A stretch of DNA of 64,000 nucleotides. Source: Brachypterus glaber (taxonomy: Eukaryota > Arthropoda > Insecta > Coleoptera > Kateretidae). Positions 56,586 to 64,000 of the stretch are shown here, in pieces. The notes below the pieces were generated by a model. That model was not told the DNA's origin. It was given only the letters and a program-made list of their open reading frames with translations, and ran no database searches. How positions within the stretch are numbered: position 1 is the first letter of the stretch; each line of letters starts with the position of its first letter. The translations under genes and the position numbers were made by a program. The stretch is taken from assembly GCA_958510825.1 (NCBI GenBank), contig OY294048.1, positions 31,771,026 through 31,835,025 of the forward strand, read 5' to 3'.

Positions 56586-58806
56586 CAGCCTGTTCCAGAA
56601 CTCGCGTACCGAAATTTGAGGGTATATTAAAAACCCTCTGGAAAATATGAAAAAAATTTAAAAAAAAATCCATCTTCAATACTAATTAAAAAGGAAGCTA
56701 TTTAATCTGACCAATTCTGTTGCTGATGTTAAATTACCTAAAAATTAGTTTTTCCCTACTTATTAGTAACTATGGTTGCATTTTAATGGTTGACTCGTGC
56801 ATTGTTTAAGACTTTCAACTTTAGAATCTTTTTAGGTTATTATATTTTGACAAAACCGACAGAGGCTATCAAATATTCTATTTTTATAGGGTCACTCCAT
56901 CCGGCGGTGGTTTTATGATACCCGTCTTAGACGGCAGCAACAAATTGCCGCTGCAACTCCATTCAGCGCGCTGAATGTAGTGTTTTTTTATTATAAACTC
57001 AGATCTTTTAATTGATTTACTGGCTATAAATTAATAAAATAAAAATACAATAACTGAATTTTATTTATTTATTTCAAAGTAATGAACATAGGAAAAATTT
57101 TTATCGGTGTTCCGAAAAGAGAACATTCTAGCTAGAATGTCATTTTAAGATTGGTGCAGAGGGCAAGGAATTTTGGAAGTTTAAACGCAAACAGAAAAGT
57201 GGTTGGAGACACTTCGCGAAATGCAAAAACTGTTGATAATAATGAAGCTGTCATTTAGACTTTTGAAGAATAATCTGGAACAAGCATTAGTATCGTGGCA
57301 AGAAATCTTGATATGTCTGTCCTGTGTTTAATGAACTCTAAAAGATGAAGAAACGCATTATTTTTAGCAAACTCGCGTTCAATGTATGAAGCATGCTAAA
57401 GAATATGTTCAAAATGACCTCCACCAACTTGAACACATAAAGCAGCTCTTTTTAACAGACTTCTCCTGGCGTTAATAATCATATTTGGAGTTACTGACTC
57501 AAGCGCTTCATGTATTCGGTCTCCTAGTTCTTCTACAGTGTCTGGCATATTTCTATACACTAAATATTTTACATGGCCCCATAAAAAGAAGTCCATTGGA
57601 GTGAGATCAGGGGATCTAGGAGGCCACCTTCTGGGACCCCCACGGCCTATCCAACTGTTTGGAAAACTGATGTCGAGTTGACTTCTTGCCGTTTCTGAGA
57701 AATGCACTGGACAGCCATCATGTTGAAACCAGATGTTATCCACATTTGCCAACCTTTGAAGTGGGATGTCATCAATAAGATTTTCCACTTCATCCCTTAA
57801 GTTAGTGTAGGTTTCGCCATTCAATCTGCCAGGAAACTCATGGGTCCAACCTGAAAACAAATATTTTAAGCATTTTATGGTGGTTTATTTCTAAAAATAA
57901 CTTACTATAGCATCTCCCAATATTCCGGCCCAAATATTCAAGGAAAACCTTCGTTGGGGATTTCCTTGCCTGAAGGCATGGGGATTTTTCTGTCCCCAAA
58001 CATGAGAATTCCTTGAATTAAAAAAAAACATCTCTTTGAAACCCAGACTCATCCGTAAAAAGAATGCTTTTTACAAAGTTTTCATTTTCTTGATGTTTCT
58101 GCAACAGCCATGTGCAAAATTCGACTCGTAAAGGATAGTCCTCCGGTGTCAAGCATTGTACTCGAATGTAATGAAAGGGATGCATTTTTTCATCTTTTAG
58201 AATTCGTTTAACAGAGGTCTTAGACATATCAAGATTTCTAGCTACGATACTAAGGCTTGTTTCAGGTTCTTCTTCAAAAGCCTGAATGACAGCTTCTTCA
58301 TTATCAACAGTTCTTGCAGTTCGCGGAGCGCCTCCAATCTCTTTTTTGTTTGGAGTTAAATTTACAGAATTTCTTGCCCTTTGCACCAATCTTAAAATAA
58401 CATTTCTGCTAGGATGTTCTCTTTTGGGAAAACGAATAGAATATTCTACAGATGTAGCTGAAGCACTCCGGCCACACTCGCCATATAAAATTAGCATTTC
58501 GCAATACTCTTCTGAACTAAACATCATGAAAGTTTTGATATTTTTTTATGACATTAATAAATATTTATGTCACATTAATCACCATGTCAACCTACAGAAT
58601 ATGTACCTGCAATAATTAAATTTGCTTCCATAGCTACAAATTCAACCTTTAATGGTAATTTATAATCAGCAACAGTATTGGTCGACTTAAAGCGTTCTTA
58701 TTTTTGAATTGAACGAAGATGGATTTTTTTTGAATTTTTTTTCATATTTTCCAGAGGGTTTTTAATATACCCTCAAATTTCGGTACGCGAGTTCTGGAAC
58801 AGGCTG
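56586..58806 (-). mobile_element. Complete mariner-like transposon (2221 bp)
   Basis: Inverted ends of about 95 bp start CAGCCTGTTCCAGAACTCGC and are flanked by TA (56584-56585 and 58807-58808). Inside is one transposase gene on the minus strand, broken by frameshifts. A deletion derivative is at 2985-3576. The right end lies 70 bp from the stop codon of the cytochrome b561-like gene, probably in its 3' flank. Confidence 0.95.
57396..58527 (-). pseudogene. Mariner-like transposase (DDE_3), two frame breaks
   Basis: The N-terminal part (58527-58018, 169 codons) has a helix-turn-helix region (SLSIVARNLDMSKTSVKRIL) and ends with the first catalytic aspartate in FTDESGFQRD. The frame then fails in a run of nine T at about 58020-58028; the neighbouring frame continues with SRNSHVWGQKNPH and NIWAGILGD. 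A 55-nt segment with GTAAGT and TTTTCAG borders follows (about 57857-57911) and may be an intron. The C-terminal part (57860-57396) has GRLNGETY, WFQHDGCPVHFS with the second aspartate, and PPRSPDLTPMDFFLWG with the third. A single-base frame change also occurs near GGACCC. Inactive as it stands, though the lesions are few. Confidence 0.9.
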
Positions 58807-58875
58807 TATATATAATATATAATTATTATATATAAATATATAATATATTTATATTAAAAACATGTAATTATATGT

Positions 58876-59496
58876 TTACGTTTTTATTTTCTTATAAATG
58901 TAATACAAAGCATAAACTGATCTAAATATTACTGAAATACAGATACTTAAAATAGCTATTATTCGAACCCAAACCCATATTCCCTTACTTAATTCTACAA
59001 AATAGTTGGAGTAAATTCCAGTACAAACAGCTAAAACACCGAACCAACAACATAAAATACTAATTATATTATGTATAACTTTAATTAGTTTAAATTTAAT
59101 AAAATGGGATACAAACCCAAGAACTACAAGAATTAATACACCTAGACAGATATATCCAAATATTGCATGAGCTCGAATTTGGTGCTCTTCCGAAAACTTT
59201 AAATGTAAAGCGACTCCACTGCTAAGTGAAAAAGAGGAAAACATTGCCCAAAATATATTTCTTGAAATTTCACTATATTCTCCAAGTGCTCTGTTCTCAA
59301 AACTGTATGCTTTCAGAAGGGGTATAAGGGAAACTGCCCCGAACATGCATAAAAATAAATGTGCACTGAAATACGATTTAGCGACAAGAGAAAAAGCAAT
59401 CACAATAATCAAACATACTAGAAATATATAGTCCAGAATTAAAGTTATAATTTTACGAAATGTTAGCCATCTCTTTTTGTCAGTTTCATCATCCAT
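58876..59496 (-). CDS. Cytochrome b561 domain protein, six-helix
   Basis: The 206-residue frame predicts six membrane helices at about 15-38, 44-66, 78-98, 108-130, 136-160 and 172-198, with a charged N-terminus (MDDETDKKRW) and basic tail. Cytochrome b561 proteins pass electrons across membranes, usually from ascorbate, using two b hemes held by four histidines. Matching histidines appear at 46 (helix 2), 110 (helix 4) and 142 (helix 5, VIHNII); the inter-helix AHAIFGY and LPLLKAYSFE-like wording also fit. No histidine lies between 47 and 97, where the helix 3 ligand is expected. H98 is at the helix end. The gene has no visible intron, while I expect introns in this family, so a retrocopy is possible. 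The ATG is in AATATGG context; AATAAA overlaps the stop. A mariner end lies 70 bp downstream. Confidence 0.75.
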   Translation of the reverse strand: MDDETDKKRWLTFRKIITLILDYIFLVCLIIVIAFSLVAKSYFSAHLFLCMFGAVSLIPLLKAYSFENRALGEYSEISRNIFWAMFSSFSLSSGVALHLKFSEEHQIRAHAIFGYICLGVLILVVLGFVSHFIKFKLIKVIHNIISILCCWFGVLAVCTGIYSNYFVELSKGIWVWVRIIAILSICISVIFRSVYALYYIYKKIKT

Positions 59497-59813
59497 ATTT
59501 TTACTTTTCGTTGTATTTTTTTCGCTGATTTCTTATTTTTCTAATTATTTATTTCATTAGTTTTTTATATAATGTTATGTCAATATTGACATATGACAAT
59601 GACATTTTGAATATGAATATAATTATACGCACAGGAAATTTAGCTAAAGTAATTGGTTTACCTATAGAAAGTTCCTGCAAGAGTAAATGCCCAAAGGAAG
59701 TTATTAGGTTTTACTTCTCACAAGCATGACATTCTTGGTTAAAGGAACTTTCTGTGGAATACTAAAAGTATTGCTCAATGGATGACGAGTATAATACTCG
59801 TAATAATTACTAT
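59497..59813. other. Upstream region of the b561-like gene
   Basis: AT-rich, with no clear TATA or initiator. GAGTATAATACTCG at 59787 is a short palindrome. Confidence 0.3.
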
Positions 59814-60019
59814 GTCTGTTTCATCAAGCAAGAGAGTAAATTAAAAATCGCACAGTAAATATTTTCAAAACAGATTCGAGTATTGGATTTGCAAATATAC
59901 TGCGTAGTTTATTTTATAAAACATAACTATATTCTATACACAAACATATACTATTCAAACCTGTTGTAAAATATTTACTGTGCGGTTTTTAATTTACTCT
60001 CTTGCTTGATGAAACAGAC
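59814..60019. mobile_element. 206-bp foldback MITE
   Basis: GTCTGTTTCATCAAGCAAGA, GAGTAAATTAAAAA and GCACAGTAAATATTTT are inverted at the right end. Arms are about 52 bp. No target duplication was recognised. Confidence 0.78.
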
Positions 60020-60034
60020 CATATTATACATTAT

Positions 60035-60642
60035 ACAGTGCGGTCCAAAAGTCACCTGTGGGCAGGGGGGCATGGGGGGACATTTTTTTAAATGGAAAGG
60101 GGGGTCGTGTGATACATCATTTTAAAGCTTATAAAATTCTATATTTAAACTAATACTTTTAAATTTTTTAAAAATGTTTTTTAAGATATTGATTTTTCAA
60201 TTTTTTGTGCTAAAACATTCGATTTTTTAAATTTTTTTTTATAAATTTTTATTTATGTCAACTAAAATTAGTTTAAAAGTATAATTTACATTTTTTTATA
60301 ATGAAATTAGGCATATTTAAAAAATTATTTGTTTTTTTTTTTAGAGGAATTTTGACATTAATACCCATTTTCAACCCCATTATAAACGCAATTTTTTTTA
60401 TTTAAAAATATGGAGTTAAATGGAGAATTTTATAAGCTTTAAAATTATGTATTACACGACCCCACTTTCCATTTAAAAAAATGTGTCCCCATGCCCCCCT
60501 GCCCACAGTTTAAGAGCATAAAGTATTAAATATATGCTAAAAGATAGTTTAAGTTGTCTTATTTAAAAGTTCCAAATTTGAAGTCGATATCTCAACTGGT
60601 TCAAAAGTTAAGAGGGAGGGGGGTGACTTTTGGACCGCTCTG
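60035..60642. mobile_element. Foldback MITE, GGTCCAAAAGTC family, copy 3
   Basis: Begins CAGTGCGGTCCAAAAGTCAC but jumps at once to CTGTGGGCAGGGGGGCATGG, so about 110 bp of the left arm is deleted relative to 20800. The right arm is complete, ending GTGACTTTTGGACCGCTCTG. The interior closely matches the 20800 copy. Confidence 0.85.
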
Positions 60643-61446
60643 AATGTATCTATCTATTTATCTATCATGGCATTAAGTTCACAAAATTCATAATAATTTA
60701 AATAAAAAATTTTCAACCGAATCTTACATGTTTTGAGCCTATTTATTTCAAAGTAAGTAAAGATCGCTCAAAAGGCAAAAAAGTTATGAAGGTTTAAAAA
60801 GTGTTCGGTTTTTTTTGGGCCACCCTGTATATTCTATGAATATTATTTTTATTGTCACTTTTATTTTATTAATAAGATATTATTTGTATAGTAATGGGAA
60901 TTATCCCGTATAATAATAAATAAATAATTAACGCGACAATAAATAAATTCAAGTTTTTAAAATTATGGTCGAAATTCGACAAAATTTAACAATTTCTTTT
61001 TAAATCCTATTGCCGATAGCCGGTAATTAAATTTCAGGAAATATTTTTTACATTGCATTCGATTGATTACATTAAATCGAATAAAAAATATAATATTTTA
61101 AAACACACATTAATTAGTATTTATATATTCTTTTGAGCATCTTCCGTTCACGAACGGCACCTGCCAAATTGAACAAACACTCTTCTGAATATTTAATGAG
61201 TTAATTTTGAATGCTCGTCAACCAGTGATGGAAAAGAGCCATTAGCAATAATTTAAACTAGAATTTAAATATTATTTGACATGGGATAATTGTTTCAGAG
61301 CAACATAAGTAAATATTTAATCATACATGTTAATAACATGATTTTATAATAGTCGGAGAGCTGGTGAACATTTTTATTTCATTATTTTTTTCCAGCTGTA
61401 TTTTATACATGTCTTAAAGTTTTTTTTTGTTTTGTTTTGTTTGTTT
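60643..61446. other. No gene recognised
   Basis: A MITE-like end CACCCTGTATATTC lies near 60822. Otherwise AT-rich. Confidence 0.35.
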
Positions 61447-61692
61447 AACCTCGTACTATTCTACTTAATTAAGCATCCCCTAAGTCCAGGACTTGTGTGG
61501 GCTAGTAGTAGAGGGAACCACCGGCTTATACTGACTTTCGATCCAGTTTCTAGGGAGTGTCCGTTTCACTTATCGCCTTCGCCAAATTTCAATTAATAAT
61601 TAACTGAAAAAGGCAAATCAACGCCAGTGAGAATCGAACTCACGATAGTAGACTTGCTATGCATACGCGCTAGCCACTACGCTATGCCTCCC
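61447..61692 (-). mobile_element. tRNA-derived SINE, copy 4 (antisense)
   Basis: Body and head match 56347-56576; head GGGAGGCATAGCGTAGTGGC and B box GAGTTCGATTCTCAC. It keeps an extra GTGTCCGTTTCACTTATC block absent from copy 3. The 3' tail is (ACAAA)n, read on the minus strand. Confidence 0.88.
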
Positions 61693-61823
61693 ATGAAAGT
61701 ACATTCAAATGAAGCTATTTTTAAATTGCTAGGCTCCGGTTCCTTTGGGTGCTAGAAACTCGAAAAGCTCTGGAAATGAGCTACCAAAAAATCTATTTTT
61801 AACCTGCCGAGTCAAATACATTA

Positions 61824-62314
61824 GGGTAAGGTCGCTATAATCGTACCACCTAAGATATTTTTTTTATATTTTTCGTAATTGGTTACATTTTAGAGTTTGC
61901 TATTTATTTTAAATTAAAGTATAATCATTTTTGAACATAATTTTTTTTTTACTTTACTTCATAACATTTGGGAACCAGGTTGCCTAAATCGTACCTTCTT
62001 AATAAACTTACCGTAATTATTTATTGTTGGTTTAAATTTAAAAAATGCCAAGATAAAAAGGCTTTCCCATTTACTCATAAGAATTTATTTAATTACGTGT
62101 ATTAACCATGAATTTAACGGACTTCACGGGTAGTAATTTTTTATTTATTTTTTGTCAGTAACTAGAATAAATTATTCAAGTTAGAAGTTTCTATGATTTT
62201 TTATCACAATGTTATCGAAAAAAAGAAAAACACAACTTTAATCATATCCTACGGGAATTAAAACCCTGGATGATTTACAAAAAAATAATACTGGTACGAT
62301 TTATAATACTTCCC
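61824..62314. mobile_element. 491-bp TA-flanked element with reiterated ATCGTACC motif
   Basis: GGGTAAGGTCGCTATAATCG with TACCAC and the inverse right end (GGGAAGTATTATAAATCG, TACC) are flanked by TA (61822-61823 and 62315-62316). AAATCGTACC recurs inside at 61988. No coding frame. Confidence 0.7.
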
Positions 62315-62345
62315 TATTTTGCATAAGAATAAATAATATAATGTA

Positions 62346-64000
62346 AGGTAAATGTTCCAATTATCGACCATGTCCCAATTATCGTCCACTTTCTTATATT
62401 TTCTAAAAAAATAAGAGAATCGGGTCAAATTAACTTAATTTTCAATTTTTAATAAAATAATTGATATGTTGGCTATGTTTACTCAGCTTAAGGGCAACAT
62501 TACTTTTCTGTATAAGTTTACACAAACGAATAAACTATCACATGTCAACTGAAATACTATCTATAATGCACTTCTTAGTCAGTCAGATAAGTTCAGAGGT
62601 CTGAAGTAAATTGATATATCTGGGTTATTTTAACACATTTTAAGTAAAAATTTGATTTTAGTAATTTGTAAACACATTATTAACTTTATTATGTAAAATT
62701 TTAGGATAAATCTCAGTTTTAATAAAAAAATAAGCCGGACGATATCTGGGACAAGAAAATAAATCATTACCCAATTATCGTCCGGGCGGACGATAAAAAT
62801 ATTTAAAAAAAACCAGATAACATAAAATTTATAAACTCCTTGCATTTTTCGAGGCAAGAAATAGATATTCTGGGCCAGTATTGCAAGGTCCATTTAACAA
62901 TATAAGTTTATTTAATTTCTGGTGGTCCATAAAACAATAAAAAATGGTAAATCATCAAGAAAATAATCTTTTATAAGTAGTAAAAATATTACCTTAAAAA
63001 TTCATTAAAAAAATTCAGTAAATATATATCTAGTTCTGAAGAAGAATGTAGGACCAAAATCAAAATAACCTTAAAAACTCTTACCATTTCCAATGCACAA
63101 GTAATTTCTTGAATTGTTCTTTGGCATAAAGAATAAGAATGAGCGTAGCATAAATAAATGAATATAAGCGACCGCAAGACGTGTGTCCTCACTCTACAAA
63201 AACTTAATGCAAAAGATGAGTCAAAGCCAAATGAGTTCTCGGGCTCTGGTTATTAGTAAAACATAACAAAAAAAATAGACAAGATTACCTCATATTAATG
63301 GAAAGAAGATAAAAGGGCGTTATAGTTGAAAAAAAAAGAGGAAAAAGAAACCAAAGAGAAGAGAACCGAAAACTTGAACTGATGGAAAAAAGAAATCCGA
63401 GCAAGGTATAGAAGAAAAGAAATAGCTACTAAAAAACTGGATACTAAAAAAAAATAGATAATAATAAAATAAAATAATAATAAAAAATCAAATACTATGA
63501 AATCATATGGGAAAAACATAAAAAAATAAGTTTAAACTGAAGGGTTATCTGCTAAAAAAAGCTGTATTCCTTGAATTTCTTTTAGGAAACAATCCCTTAA
63601 ATTTTCTCGTAATTTTCCCTCAATATTTCCTCGAAAATTTTTGAAAATTACCTAAAAGGTGGCACGTTTGATTAAGATTTCTTTGGATTTACTCCAATAT
63701 CTACAATATCCACAATACCTACATCTCAATTCCTCAGCGGTTTAATATGGAAATAAAAGCTTACAGAATAAATAGGTTTTTTAATACCTATTATTTATTG
63801 TCTTAAAAGACAATTTTTTCCGGATCTAATTATAAATTTCATATTGTAAAGGCTATATTTTAAAAACATGTTTTAAATGTCCACTTTTATGATAAATATT
63901 AATAAATATAATATAAAAATCACCTTGTTTCACTGTGACCGATAATTGGGACATTATCTAGGTCGATAATTGGGGCAACCCCAAAAATTATGTGGACGAT
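62346..64000. mobile_element. TA-started element with reiterated ATTATCGTCC motif, cut by window end
   Basis: AGGTAAATGTTCCAATTATC and CCCAATTATCGTCC at 62346-62385 are mirrored by GACCGATAATTGGGAC and GGTCGATAATTGGGGC at 63937-63975, with GTGGACGAT at the window end. A central hairpin TTATCGTCCGGGCGGACGAT lies at 62777. Two or three short minus-strand frames inside show no recognisable domain. The right terminus is outside the window. Confidence 0.6.

Noticed and set aside
57150..57395. Second transposase-like stretch just downstream of the mariner gene
   Set aside because: Scattered similarity to the N-terminal part (for example near 57240-57330) suggests an internal decayed duplication, but frames are too broken to annotate.

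Overview
The window reads as AT-rich nuclear DNA of an animal, most probably an insect. Coding exons are sparse, one exon ends in a spliceosomal donor, and the space between genes is packed with Tc1/mariner, hAT and PIF/Harbinger-like DNA transposons, foldback MITEs, tRNA-derived SINEs and decayed LINE pieces. I see no bacterial organisation: no operons, ribosome binding sites, rRNA or CRISPR. The order of insect cannot be fixed from the sequence alone.

Three loci look like host genes, all on the minus strand. (1) At 33606-34019 lies the first coding exon of a serum response factor (SRF / Drosophila blistered) orthologue, cut by a GT donor inside the MADS box. Two perfect CArG boxes, the DNA site of SRF itself, lie 19 bp apart about 0.55 kb upstream, which suggests autoregulation. 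(2) At 58876-59496 an uninterrupted 206-residue six-helix protein resembles the cytochrome b561 domain family. (3) At 4699-5604 an uninterrupted 301-residue basic protein of unknown function carries four YWLRN motifs. No later SRF exon was recognised in the 33 kb downstream of exon 1, so the YWLRN gene may sit in a very large SRF intron on the same strand.

Layout. 1-1206: long-TIR element with a decayed mariner transposase. 1.8-3.7 kb: foldback MITEs and an internally deleted copy of the mariner found at 56.6-58.8 kb. 4.7-5.6 kb: YWLRN gene. 5.8-33 kb: repeat mosaic, with two dispersed repeat families (244 bp and about 510 bp), a hAT-like element holding a nested foldback, several TA-flanked foldbacks, a LINE reverse-transcriptase tail at 16.3 kb, a SINE, a PIF/Harbinger-like foldback, a TTAA-flanked element and a three-unit tandem array of a tRNA-like repeat at 28.3-29.3 kb. 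33.6-34.6 kb: SRF exon, TATA-like box and CArG boxes. 35-56 kb: a hAT MITE with intact 8-bp duplications about 360 bp upstream of the CArG boxes, further MITEs, minisatellites, a LINE endonuclease fragment and two SINEs. 56.6-58.8 kb: complete but frameshifted mariner. 58.9-59.5 kb: cytochrome b561-like gene. 59.6-64 kb: foldbacks, one SINE and a TA-flanked element that runs off the window.

The repeats record their own history. Parent and deletion derivative of one mariner are both present. A 238-bp element has an 8-bp target duplication and an unoccupied paralogous site 7 kb away. A 179-bp insertion interrupts one of three copies of a dispersed repeat. Three of four SINE copies share a body but differ in their tRNA-like heads.
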